This document shows positions 8,113 through 16,820 of a stretch of DNA of 64,000 nt, in pieces. The stretch's first letter is position 1, and the number at the start of each line of letters is the position of its first letter. The position numbers and the translations under genes are program-made. The notes under the pieces were generated by a model, which ran no database searches, was not told the DNA's origin, and was given only the letters and a program-made list of their open reading frames with translations. The DNA is from Ruegeria sp. HKCCSA071 (GTDB lineage: Bacteria > Pseudomonadota > Alphaproteobacteria > Rhodobacterales > Rhodobacteraceae): NCBI RefSeq assembly GCF_017872555.1, contig NZ_JAEDOX010000001.1:372001-436000 (forward strand), written 5' to 3'.

Positions 8113-9197
8113 ACTCCAACGCCAACATCTGGAACTCTTTGCCGGTTCCGGCTTTCATTATTGATGAAAACGACCGCATCGCAGATGTGAATTCGGCGGG
8201 CGAGGGGTTTTTGAATGCCTCGCGCCGGTCGGTAATCGGGCATCCGGTATGGGACCAGATCGCCGTTGACGCGCCGCTTGAGGAAGCATTCCTGCGCGCC
8301 CGGTCGCAAGGCACGCCACTGTTCGTTAATGACGTGGATGCGGGTTCTGGGAATCGTGCACCCTTGCAATGTGCGTTGCAAATCGCGCCTCTGGTCGGGC
8401 ATCCGGGGTCGATGATCATGATCATATCGCCTCGTGAACTGGCGGGCCGGATGACCTTGGGCAACACGGTCAAGTCAGCGGCGCAGTCGGCGATTGGCAT
8501 GGCCGAGATGCTGGCGCACGAAATTAAGAACCCACTGGCCGGGATTACCGGTGCAGCGCAACTGCTGAGCATGAATATTTCGTCACAGGATCTTGAACTT
8601 ACAGACCTTATTGTGGCCGAAAGCCGCAGGATCGTGAAGCTTCTGGAACAGGTCGAGCAATTCGGCAACTTGCAGAAACCGGACCTCAGGCCGGTCAATA
8701 TCCACGATGTACTGGACCGTGCAAGGCGGTCCGCGCTGCTGGGATTTGGCGCGGATATGACAATCATCGAGGATTACGATCCGTCATTGCCGCTGGCCTA
8801 TGGCGATCCGGACCAGTTTCTTCAGGTGGTTCTGAACCTGCTGAAAAACGCATCCGAGGCCGCGGGGCCTCAGGGCGGAACAATCCGTCTGCGCACGTAT
8901 TTCGAACATTCCTTCCGCCTGCGCCGAAGTGATGGATCGGGTCATTCCCTGCCGTTGCAGATCGAGATCATCGATGACGGTCCGGGCCTGCCCGAGGATA
9001 TCCGCGGTGACATTTTTGACCCGTTCGTGTCTGGCAAGGAAAACGGCACCGGTCTGGGACTGGCGCTGGTCAGCAAGATCGTTTCCGACCATGACGGTTG
9101 GATTTCGGCCGACTCCGTGCCCGGCCGCACCGTTTTCAAACTGTCGCTGCGCCGCGCGCCGCGAGATGCAACAGAGCACAAGAAGGAGAGCACCTGA
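8109..9197 (+). CDS. ntrB: Nitrogen regulation sensor kinase NtrB
   Basis: A 362-residue cytoplasmic kinase without membrane segments. It starts with a PAS domain (about 5-110) and has the H box [20 protein letters not shown] with His137. The ATPase domain shows [21 protein letters not shown] and GTGLGLALV. NtrB phosphorylates or dephosphorylates NtrC according to PII/nitrogen status. It is coupled by 4-base overlap to dusB and by 1-base overlap to ntrC. Length and layout match NtrB of Rhodobacterales. Confidence 0.94.
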   Translation: MNSNANIWNSLPVPAFIIDENDRIADVNSAGEGFLNASRRSVIGHPVWDQIAVDAPLEEAFLRARSQGTPLFVNDVDAGSGNRAPLQCALQIAPLVGHPGSMIMIISPRELAGRMTLGNTVKSAAQSAIGMAEMLAHEIKNPLAGITGAAQLLSMNISSQDLELTDLIVAESRRIVKLLEQVEQFGNLQKPDLRPVNIHDVLDRARRSALLGFGADMTIIEDYDPSLPLAYGDPDQFLQVVLNLLKNASEAAGPQGGTIRLRTYFEHSFRLRRSDGSGHSLPLQIEIIDDGPGLPEDIRGDIFDPFVSGKENGTGLGLALVSKIVSDHDGWISADSVPGRTVFKLSLRRAPRDATEHKKEST

Positions 9198-10564
9198 TGG
9201 ATGGCACCGTACTGGTTGCGGATGACGACCGCACTATCCGCACCGTTCTGACTCAGGCGCTGACGCGGGCCGGATGCAAGGTGCACGCAACGTCTTCGCT
9301 GACCACCCTGATGCGTTGGGTCGGCGAAGGCAAAGGCGACGTGGTGATCTCGGACGTTGTCATGCCCGATGGCAACGGTCTGGAGATGCTGCCGAAGATC
9401 GCAAAGGATCGCCCTGGATTACCGGTTATCGTGATTTCCGCGCAAAACACGATCATGACCGCGATTCAGGCGGCTGAGGCTGACGCATATGACTATCTGC
9501 CCAAACCGTTTGACCTGCCGGATTTGATGAAGCGCACGGCGCGGGCGCTGGATCAGAAGCAGCGCGCACAGCCGGAACCCATACAGGCAGGTGGTGAGCG
9601 TCCGGATGAGCTGCCGCTGGTCGGCCGCACGCCAGTCATGCAGGCTTTGTATCGGTTGGTCGCCCGCGTGATGAACACCGACCTGCCGGTTATGATCTCG
9701 GGTGAAAGCGGAACGGGTAAGTCGCTGATCGCCCGGGCAATTCACGACTTTTCGGATCGGCGTACATTGCCCTTTGTCACAGTCACCGCAGCCGACCTAA
9801 GCGATCTGGAGGGCCCGGCCCGCGTGATGGCGCGGGTGCGTGGCGGTACGCTGCTGATAGATGAAATCGCGGATATCGGCGATGAAATTCAAGCCCGCGT
9901 GGTGCGTATGATGGACACGCCCGGCGATCATGTTCCGCGTTTCATGGCAACCAGCCAGACAAACTTGACCGATGGAATGGAAAACGGCCGTATCCGTCAG
10001 GACTTGTACTATCGTTTGTGCGGGGCGACGATCCACGTGCCCTCGTTGCGTGAAAGGGTCGACGATATTCAACTGCTGGCCGAACATTTCCTGGCCCGGG
10101 AAGAGAAGGAAAGCGGAAACAAGCGGTGGCTCAGCCCGGAAGCGGTTGAGTTGGTGCGGCGCTATTCATGGCCAGGGAACGTCCGGCAACTGGAAAACGC
10201 CGTTCGCCGTTTGGGGCTGACCAGCCGGGCAGATGAGATTTCGAAGGCCGAGGTGGAAATGGTGTTGGGCAGCCAGCCTGAGGCTGCGCCGGTTCTGAGC
10301 GGCGGCGAACGCGAGAAGCTTTCAACCTCGGTCGAGCGTCACCTGCGACGGTATTTCGATCTGCACGGCAATATATTGCCGCCGCCGGGCCTTTATCAGC
10401 GGATTTTGCGTGAGGTTGAGGCCCCGCTGATCGAAATCGCATTGGATGCAACTGGTGGGAACCAGGCAAAATGTGCTGATTTACTGGGGATTAACCGAAA
10501 TACGCTGCGAAAAAAGATAACAGATCTCGATATACAGGTGACACGGCGCCGCAAACTGATGTAA
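9197..10564 (+). CDS. ntrC: Nitrogen response regulator NtrC, GAFTGA-less type
   Basis: A 455-residue regulator. It has a receiver domain (phosphoacceptor Asp53 in [13 protein letters not shown]), an AAA+ domain with Walker A GESGTGKS (169-176) and Walker [13 protein letters not shown] (216-227), and a C-terminal Fis-type helix-turn-helix with [16 protein letters not shown]. The stretch between the walkers, where sigma54 activators carry GAFTGA, is only about 40 residues and holds no such motif; it reads [21 protein letters not shown]. capsulatus NtrC lacks this motif and activates sigma70 RNA polymerase, so this copy is inferred to work the same way. The start at ATG 9197 overlaps the ntrB stop; an upstream frame extension to 9098 lies inside ntrB and is rejected. 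Confidence 0.94.
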   Translation: MDGTVLVADDDRTIRTVLTQALTRAGCKVHATSSLTTLMRWVGEGKGDVVISDVVMPDGNGLEMLPKIAKDRPGLPVIVISAQNTIMTAIQAAEADAYDYLPKPFDLPDLMKRTARALDQKQRAQPEPIQAGGERPDELPLVGRTPVMQALYRLVARVMNTDLPVMISGESGTGKSLIARAIHDFSDRRTLPFVTVTAADLSDLEGPARVMARVRGGTLLIDEIADIGDEIQARVVRMMDTPGDHVPRFMATSQTNLTDGMENGRIRQDLYYRLCGATIHVPSLRERVDDIQLLAEHFLAREEKESGNKRWLSPEAVELVRRYSWPGNVRQLENAVRRLGLTSRADEISKAEVEMVLGSQPEAAPVLSGGEREKLSTSVERHLRRYFDLHGNILPPPGLYQRILREVEAPLIEIALDATGGNQAKCADLLGINRNTLRKKITDLDIQVTRRRKLM

Positions 10565-10663
10565 TATCGCCACACAAACCGTGGCATCCCGGCATCTGTC
10601 GGGAAAAGATCACGACATATGGCGGTAAGCCGCACAAGCGGCACATCAGGATGAGGGCAGACG

Positions 10664-12952
10664 GTGGCAACCCGAGCACAGAGCGGGATGATCCCATCGA
10701 TTGGTCGATGGCGTAAATCACGGAAACTGCGCAATTTCGGCACCTTTGGGCTGGTCCTCATGGGGCCAGTTCTGGCGCTTGCCACATACCTCGTCATTGG
10801 TCCTTTTGACCTAGGTGCGACCGCGCCGACATTGCGGCTGATTCTGCTGGCTGATCTTGTCTATGTTCTGGTTGTGGCAGCTTTGGTGCTCAGTCAGTTG
10901 GGCAGCCTGATTGCTGCAAGGCGGGCCAAGTCGGCAGGCTCGCGTCTGCATTTGCGCCTGATCGGGGCGTTTACGCTGCTTGCGCTGGTTCCGACCGTTA
11001 CGGTCGCCATTTTTGCTGGCCTGACCGTGAATATCGGTCTGGAAGGCTGGTTTTCGGATCGCGTGCGCCAGGTTGTCGGGTCTTCCCTTACGGCGGCAGA
11101 GGCTTATGAGCAGGAACATCGCAGCGGTCTGACGCAGGACGCAACCGTCCTAGCGCGGTTCCTGAACAATGCACGCTCAGTGGAATTTTACATTTCTGAT
11201 GCCGAACTCCGCGAGGTTCTGGCGCAGGGGCAGGCCCGGATTCAGCGCGGATTGCGCGAGGCCTATGTCATCGACGGCACGGGCGAAATCCGGTCGCGCG
11301 GGGATCGATCCTATCTGTTCAACTACGAGGCGCCTACAGCGGAACAGATGACCGAAGCGGCAGATAAGGGGCTGCTGATCATTGCCGACTGGCCGAATAA
11401 TGAATTCCGTGCGCTGGTGCCGCTTACCGCTTATCTGGACCGTTACCTGTATGTCAGCCGCGAGGTGGATGGGCAGTTGTTGACACTGCTGGATGACACC
11501 AAGGAAACGGCACAGTTTTATCAACAATTAGAGAGTGAACGGGGCAGGGTACTGTTCGAGTTCGGCCTGCTGTATCTCGGCTTTGCGCTGATCCTGATCC
11601 TGGCTGCGATGTCGCTGGGGATGTGGTTTGCCGAACGCCTGTCGCGCCCGGTAGGACGTTTGACCACGGCGGCGCAGCGGGTCGGCGCCGGAGACTTGAG
11701 CGTTCAGGTGATCGAAGAGGCCAGCGACGACGAAATCGCGATGTTGGGCCGATATTTCAACCAGATGACCCGACAACTCAAGGGGCAGCGGGACACGCTG
11801 CTGGAAAACACCCAGCAAATCGAAAGCAGGCGTCGCCTGTTTGATTCCGTGCTCAGTTCGGTCACGTCCGGTGTTGTCGGCGTGGATCCCGATGGATGCG
11901 TTACCTTCGTCAACCGTTCGGCTGAACGCTTGCTGGACTGGTCGCGGGGCGAAGAACACCTGGCTATCGGCATTGCGGTTCCCGAGTTTCTGCCTTTGTT
12001 TGAGAGCCTCAAGGACAGCGGACAAGAAGCCGTTCAGGGCGAGATCAAGGTCACACGCAAGGGGCGGCTGGAGAACCTGCTGGTCCGCATGGCCATCCGT
12101 CGCGGACAGGATGGCGGGTTGGAAGGCTATGTGGTTGCCTTTGATGATGTAACCGATTTGGTCAGCGCGCAGCGAATGGCAGCGTGGGGTGACGTGGCCC
12201 GCCGTATTGCACATGAAATCAAGAACCCATTGACGCCGATCCAGCTCAGCGCAGAGCGCATCAAGCGCAAGTTTGCCCGCAAACTGGATGAGGAAGACAG
12301 CGGCAGCCTTGAATCGATGACCGGTGTCATCGTGCGGCAAACAAACGACCTGCGGCGTATCGTGGACGAGTTTTCCAAGTTCGCGCGGATGCCCGAACCC
12401 GTTCGCCGCGAAGAGGACTTAGTCGAACTGGTGCGCGAAGCCGTTCTTTTGCAGCACGCGGGACAACCGGACGTACAGATTGACGCTGACCTGCCGCAGC
12501 AGCCAATCATGGCGGATGTAGATGCGACCATGCTCAACCAAGCGTTGACCAACCTGATTAAGAATGCCGGAGAAGCTATTGTTACCTTGAAAGAAAAAGG
12601 GGCCCCGGAAAACCTGAAACCACAGATCAAGGTGGCTCTTTCAAGCGATGATGCAGGTACAGTCATCACCATTGCAGACAATGGGATCGGTCTGCCGGAG
12701 GACCGGGCGCGTTTGTTTGAACCTTATGTAACGACACGCGACGAAGGGACCGGATTGGGCCTTCCGATTGTCAAGAAAATCATAGAAGAGCACGGCGGCG
12801 CGCTGACCCTTGAGGACGCGCCCGTATTTGACGGACAGGGCCATTTTGGCGCAATGGCTGTGATCCGTTTGCCTGGGGCAAGTATGTCCCCAACCGTTGC
12901 GCCACAGAAGCAGGCAATTAGAACCAACAAACTGAAAGCAGGCCAAAGATGA
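10664..12952 (+). CDS. ntrY: Membrane sensor kinase NtrY
   Basis: A 762-residue kinase starting at GTG 10664, preceded by GAGGG at 6 bases. The N-terminus has three or four transmembrane segments (about 25-125) and an extracytoplasmic domain, with a last membrane segment at about 290-320. A HAMP domain (LSRPVGRLTTAAQRVGAGDL) and a PAS domain (about 385-500) follow. The H box [24 protein letters not shown] contains His517. The ATPase domain has LTNLIKNAGEAI, ADNGIGLPED and GTGLGLPIVKKI. NtrY pairs with NtrX, whose gene overlaps by 4 bases. The system responds to nitrogen and, in several alphaproteobacteria, to redox or oxygen. Confidence 0.94.
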   Translation: MATRAQSGMIPSIGRWRKSRKLRNFGTFGLVLMGPVLALATYLVIGPFDLGATAPTLRLILLADLVYVLVVAALVLSQLGSLIAARRAKSAGSRLHLRLIGAFTLLALVPTVTVAIFAGLTVNIGLEGWFSDRVRQVVGSSLTAAEAYEQEHRSGLTQDATVLARFLNNARSVEFYISDAELREVLAQGQARIQRGLREAYVIDGTGEIRSRGDRSYLFNYEAPTAEQMTEAADKGLLIIADWPNNEFRALVPLTAYLDRYLYVSREVDGQLLTLLDDTKETAQFYQQLESERGRVLFEFGLLYLGFALILILAAMSLGMWFAERLSRPVGRLTTAAQRVGAGDLSVQVIEEASDDEIAMLGRYFNQMTRQLKGQRDTLLENTQQIESRRRLFDSVLSSVTSGVVGVDPDGCVTFVNRSAERLLDWSRGEEHLAIGIAVPEFLPLFESLKDSGQEAVQGEIKVTRKGRLENLLVRMAIRRGQDGGLEGYVVAFDDVTDLVSAQRMAAWGDVARRIAHEIKNPLTPIQLSAERIKRKFARKLDEEDSGSLESMTGVIVRQTNDLRRIVDEFSKFARMPEPVRREEDLVELVREAVLLQHAGQPDVQIDADLPQQPIMADVDATMLNQALTNLIKNAGEAIVTLKEKGAPENLKPQIKVALSSDDAGTVITIADNGIGLPEDRARLFEPYVTTRDEGTGLGLPIVKKIIEEHGGALTLEDAPVFDGQGHFGAMAVIRLPGASMSPTVAPQKQAIRTNKLKAGQR

Positions 12953-14358
12953 GCGACATTCTGATCGTAGATGACGAGCGCGATATTCGCGAGCTGGTGT
13001 CCGACATTCTGGAGGACGAAGGCTATTCAACCCGGCTGGCAGCCAACTCGGACGAGTGCATGGCGTCGATCAATTCCGAACCGCCGGGTCTGTTGATTCT
13101 GGATATCTGGCTGAAAGACAGCCGCATGGACGGGATCGATATTCTCAAGGCGGTAAAGCGTGATAACCCGGATGTGCCGGTGGTGATTATTTCCGGCCAC
13201 GGCAACATTGAAATCGCTGTAGCGGCCATCAAACAGGGTGCTTACGACTTTATCGAGAAGCCCTTTAACATTGACCAGTTGATGGTGGTGATCCGCCGCG
13301 CGATGGAGACGTCTCGTCTGCGGCGCGAGAACGCGTCCCTGAAGCGGAAAGAGGTCAACAACTCGGATATGATCGGCAAATCCGCGTCGTTCCGGGCCAT
13401 GCAGGGGCAGTTGGACAAGGTGACCAAATCAAACGGTCGCGTCATGCTGCGTGGGCCTGCGGGTTCTGGCAAGGAAATCGCTGCGCGTTATATCCATGCC
13501 CACTCCAACCGTGCGAACGCTCCGTTCGTGACCGTCAACTGCGCTGGGATTGAGCCTGAGCGTGTGGAAGAAGTTCTGTTTGGTCGGGAATCGGCCGAAC
13601 GCGGTGTGGAATCCGGATTGCTGGAAGAAGCCCACGGCGGCGTGGTCTATTTTGATGAAGTTTCCGACATGCCTTTGGGCACACAGTCCAAGATCCTGCG
13701 TGTGCTGGTGGATCAGCAATTCCAGCGCGTGGGTGGCTCGGACAAAGTGCGCGTGGACCTTCGGGTGATCTCATCAACCAACAAGGATCTTGATGATGAA
13801 ATCGCGGCCGAACGTTTCCGGGAAGAGCTGTATCACCGTCTGAATGTGGTACCGATTACCGTTCCCTCTCTCGAGGACAGGCGCGAAGATATTCCGGTTC
13901 TGGCACAGCATTTCATTGAAATGTGTAATGAAACCCAAGGGTTGCCCATGCGGGAGCTGTCGGAAGAGGCGGTCGCTTTGCTTCAGACCATGACCTGGCC
14001 GGGTAACGTGCGTCAGCTGAAGAACCTGATCGAACGTGTTTTGATCCTGGGTGACGGCACCGGCCCGATTGAAGCGCGCGAGCTGCCAAGCGAAGAAGAC
14101 AAGGCCGAAGAGTCGGGCCGCGTTGTCTTGTCGGGTGCGCTGGCCACTCTGCCGCTGCGCGAGGCCCGCGAAGCGTTCGAGCGAGAATATCTGCTGACCC
14201 AGATCAACCGCTTTGGCGGCAATATCAGCCGCACCGCCAGCTTTGTCGGCATGGAACGCAGTGCGCTGCATCGCAAGCTAAAGTCGCTGGGTGTTGTGAC
14301 CTCGAACAAATCCGGTGCGCGGGTCGCGCAAATCGACGAGCCCGAACCGGCAGAATGA
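12949..14358 (+). CDS. ntrX: Response regulator NtrX, GAFTGA-less type
   Basis: A 469-residue NtrC-family regulator. It has a receiver domain with Asp52 in LLILDIWLKDSRMDGID, an AAA+ domain with Walker A GPAGSGKE (169-176) and Walker B GGVVYFDEVSDM (230-241), the arginine-finger region RFREELYHRLNVV, and a C-terminal Fis-type helix-turn-helix (NISRTASFVGMERSALHRKL). After LFGRES, where GAFTGA would stand, the sequence is AERGVESGLLEEAHGG. The sigma54-contact loop is therefore absent and sigma54 activation is unlikely. It is the partner of NtrY. Family and synteny are clear; the effect of the missing loop is inferred. Confidence 0.93.
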   Translation: MSDILIVDDERDIRELVSDILEDEGYSTRLAANSDECMASINSEPPGLLILDIWLKDSRMDGIDILKAVKRDNPDVPVVIISGHGNIEIAVAAIKQGAYDFIEKPFNIDQLMVVIRRAMETSRLRRENASLKRKEVNNSDMIGKSASFRAMQGQLDKVTKSNGRVMLRGPAGSGKEIAARYIHAHSNRANAPFVTVNCAGIEPERVEEVLFGRESAERGVESGLLEEAHGGVVYFDEVSDMPLGTQSKILRVLVDQQFQRVGGSDKVRVDLRVISSTNKDLDDEIAAERFREELYHRLNVVPITVPSLEDRREDIPVLAQHFIEMCNETQGLPMRELSEEAVALLQTMTWPGNVRQLKNLIERVLILGDGTGPIEARELPSEEDKAEESGRVVLSGALATLPLREAREAFEREYLLTQINRFGGNISRTASFVGMERSALHRKLKSLGVVTSNKSGARVAQIDEPEPAE

Positions 14359-14400
14359 GTCTGGGGTCATAGTTCACGGGCAGACGGATGTGTGGAACTG

Positions 14401-14994
14401 ATGGCGAGAACGGTAAACTCTGATCTGACGGGCCGGTTCATCGAAGGCTACCCGGCTTTTGGCAGGCGTTTAAAGCGTCTTCGACGGTCGATCGGGTTGA
14501 AACAAGCAGCGCTGGCCAAGGTTCTGGAGGTCGATCAGACCACGGTTTCCAGATGGGAGAACGGGGTTCAGCTTCCAACGCCTGATCTGCAACACTCGGT
14601 GTTTGCTGCGCTGGCTCCTTTCAGGGCGGATGACAACGCGTTAAGACGGCTTGTCGTGAACTCGGCCGACTGCATCCATCTGGTTGAGGAGGCCAGCCAC
14701 ATGTGCCTGGCCTATTCCCGCCGGCGGGCGCGGGACTGGAAAACCTCCCAACGGGCACTGCTTGGCGTATCCCTCTGGCAATTTGCGACGGACGAGATCC
14801 GCCAGGCTGAGGCCGAGCTACAGGATGAGGGATGGTGGGATTTGCACGCGCCCAACCCCAAGTCGTTTGTAACCTCCGAAGCGCGGCACGACCGTATCCG
14901 GATCAGCGCCGGACAGATCACCTGGGAACGGTTGTACCTGTCGGATGGAACGCCGGTCCGGCTGGTCAGTGGGGCACGGTCGGGACGCGCATAA
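14401..14994 (+). CDS. XRE-family transcriptional regulator with unknown C-terminal domain
   Basis: A 197-residue protein from ATG 14401; a GTG at 14392 would add three residues and no strong ribosome binding site decides. Residues about 20-75 form a helix-turn-helix of the XRE/Cro type: LKRLRRSIGLKQAALAKVLEVDQTTVSRWENGVQLPTPDLQ. The remainder (about 85-197) looks like a small alpha/beta sensor domain with WWDLHAPNPKSF and GTPVRLVSG near the end, possibly PAS-like. It lies 42 bases after ntrX on the same strand and may be cotranscribed, or may control the exporter gene that follows. No ligand can be named. Confidence 0.75.
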   Translation: MARTVNSDLTGRFIEGYPAFGRRLKRLRRSIGLKQAALAKVLEVDQTTVSRWENGVQLPTPDLQHSVFAALAPFRADDNALRRLVVNSADCIHLVEEASHMCLAYSRRRARDWKTSQRALLGVSLWQFATDEIRQAEAELQDEGWWDLHAPNPKSFVTSEARHDRIRISAGQITWERLYLSDGTPVRLVSGARSGRA

Positions 14995-15037
14995 TTTATG
15001 CGTATTCCTGTGAGGTCGGGTGCAGTAGAACCGGCTT

Positions 15038-16204
15038 ATGCCCCATCCATTACGCATCTTGTTACAGGTTTTGTTGCTTTGGCTTGCCGGGCTAGGTGCG
15101 GCGACCCAATTCGCCAAAATTGCGGTTCCTTTTGCTCAAGTCGCAGCCCTCTATCCTGCGCACGCGGACAAGATTGGCTGGCTTTTGTCAGTCATCAGCC
15201 TGATTGGCGCGATTCTTGGTGCATTGTCCGGCGCGATAGCCGGGCGAGTGGGACCTGTCCGGCTGCTGATGTTTGGCTTGATCCTTGGCGGGGCGGTGTC
15301 CCTGTTTCAGGCCAGTATCCCCAGTTTGGGCCTGATTCTGGTCAGTCGCGTTGTCGAAGGGGTCTCTCATCTGGCCATCGTTGTCGCAGCACCAACACTG
15401 ATTGCGCAAATCACGATTGGAAAATGGCGCAACGCGGCATTGGTTTTGTGGAGCAGTTTCTTTGGCGTCGCCTTTGCCCTGAACGCATGGCTTGGGCTTC
15501 CATTGATCTCTCGGGTCGGGCTTCCGGTTTATTTTGCTACCCATGGCGTGCTGATGTTTCTGATCGCCGGCTTGATCGTGTCTTTCCGTCCCAACAGTGC
15601 GTCGGCTTTGGCGAACAATCCTTTTTGGAACGTTCGAACACTGATTGGCATACACGTAGAGACCTATCGTTCTGCGTTTGTGTCGGCGCCGGCGCTCGGG
15701 TGGTTCTTTTACACGCTGACCTTTGTCTCGCTGCTGGCCATTCTTCCGGGAAGATTGCCGGACGATGTCAGTGCGATGATTGCTGGTCTGATGCCGTTGG
15801 CCGGGATCGTGATTTCCTGGATTACCGTCCCAGTGTTGCTGAACGTTTGTTCTGCTGTTTTTGTTGTTACCCTCGGTTTCGGGCTGTCTATCCTTACGAT
15901 AGGCGCCCTGTTTCTTGGCGCCCCGTTGCCCGTGGTCTGCATTGCGCTTTTTGCGGTGCTGGGGCTTGTTCAGGGCGGCAGCTTTGCGGCGGTGCCGCAG
16001 TTGAACTCGACACCCGAAAGCCAGGCGCTGAGCTATGGTGCGATGGCGCAGATGGGGAATGCGGGTAACCTATTGGGCACACCTGTTTTGCTTGCAATAC
16101 TGTGGCGGACCAGTGAAGCAGGCATGTTGATTGCCGTGGTCGGGTTCTATGCTGTTGCCATGGCGCTTCATTTGTGGCTTGCCGCGCGGCGCAAACGCGC
16201 TTGA
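15038..16204 (+). CDS. Major facilitator superfamily transporter
   Basis: A 388-residue membrane protein with about twelve predicted helices and a small, hydrophobic MFS architecture. The motif-A-like loop is weak (GAIAGRVGPVRLL at about 65-77) and a second helix contains LVSRVVEGVSHLAIVVAAPTL, typical of motif B/C. The C-terminus is basic (AARRKRA). The substrate cannot be predicted; members of this group are annotated as drug or cyanate-type permeases. It follows the XRE gene on the same strand after 43 bases and is convergent with the lipoprotein gene at 16245. No clear ribosome binding site precedes ATG 15038. Confidence 0.82.
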   Translation: MPHPLRILLQVLLLWLAGLGAATQFAKIAVPFAQVAALYPAHADKIGWLLSVISLIGAILGALSGAIAGRVGPVRLLMFGLILGGAVSLFQASIPSLGLILVSRVVEGVSHLAIVVAAPTLIAQITIGKWRNAALVLWSSFFGVAFALNAWLGLPLISRVGLPVYFATHGVLMFLIAGLIVSFRPNSASALANNPFWNVRTLIGIHVETYRSAFVSAPALGWFFYTLTFVSLLAILPGRLPDDVSAMIAGLMPLAGIVISWITVPVLLNVCSAVFVVTLGFGLSILTIGALFLGAPLPVVCIALFAVLGLVQGGSFAAVPQLNSTPESQALSYGAMAQMGNAGNLLGTPVLLAILWRTSEAGMLIAVVGFYAVAMALHLWLAARRKRA

Positions 16205-16244
16205 ACCGGACTGGAATGATCAATCGGAGGTACCGTGGTTTTGC

Positions 16245-16724
16245 TTACCCGGCTTGCCCCGGAGTGATGATCTGAAACGACCCGTCATCGAATTTCACAA
16301 AGCATGAAGCACTGTTGAGGGGCGGCAATGTTGTTGTTCGCGCCAATGGTACACGCGATTTCACATTTTGCTTGCAGGGCGGCAAACTGACAGGGCGAAA
16401 TCCCTTTTCGGCCATGCATTGCGCCTCAACCGTGTTTCGCAGACCCTGATTCACATCGACGGTATAGACCCTGCCGGGCTGCCACCAGCCCGGGGATTGA
16501 TAGCAACGACCCCTGCCGTCGCAATACGTGCGCCCGGGCCAATATGTCGGTGGACTTTGGCGGATCTGATTGGCAACTGGCACCTCTTTGACCGCCCTAA
16601 GCTGACACTGGGTGGTCTCTTTTTGCAGACGTGACACGGTTTCACCCTCGCGATAGTAAAGCGAGAGCGGCCCGCACGAGGACAGCACCATCAGGGGCAC
16701 CAGCATAGGAAACAGCGTTTTCAT
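16245..16724 (-). CDS. Uncharacterised lipoprotein
   Basis: A 159-residue protein with a lipoprotein signal: a hydrophobic N-terminus (MKTLFPMLVPLMV) followed by the lipobox LSSC, giving lipidation at Cys17. The mature part is rich in Pro, Trp and Tyr, with YWPGRTYCDGRGRCYQSPGWWQPGR in the middle and a total of several cysteines that may form disulfides. I do not recognise a named family. It is divergent from trkA with a short gap of 96 bases and convergent with the MFS gene. Periplasmic location, anchored in a membrane, is inferred from the lipobox. Confidence 0.72.
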   Translation of the reverse strand: MKTLFPMLVPLMVLSSCGPLSLYYREGETVSRLQKETTQCQLRAVKEVPVANQIRQSPPTYWPGRTYCDGRGRCYQSPGWWQPGRVYTVDVNQGLRNTVEAQCMAEKGFRPVSLPPCKQNVKSRVPLARTTTLPPLNSASCFVKFDDGSFQIITPGQAG

Positions 16725-16820
16725 ATGCTTATCTTGCCGCAGCTGATCAGCGATGACAATTCAATTGACCGCTTTGGGGGCATCTGTCATTCAATCCTTT
16801 CAGGCAGAAGGGCCAGAAAC

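Noticed and set aside
9197-14358. Frameshift or deletion error as cause of missing GAFTGA in ntrC and ntrX
   Set aside because: Both frames are continuous with intact flanking motifs, and a loop-less NtrC is already known in Rhodobacter.
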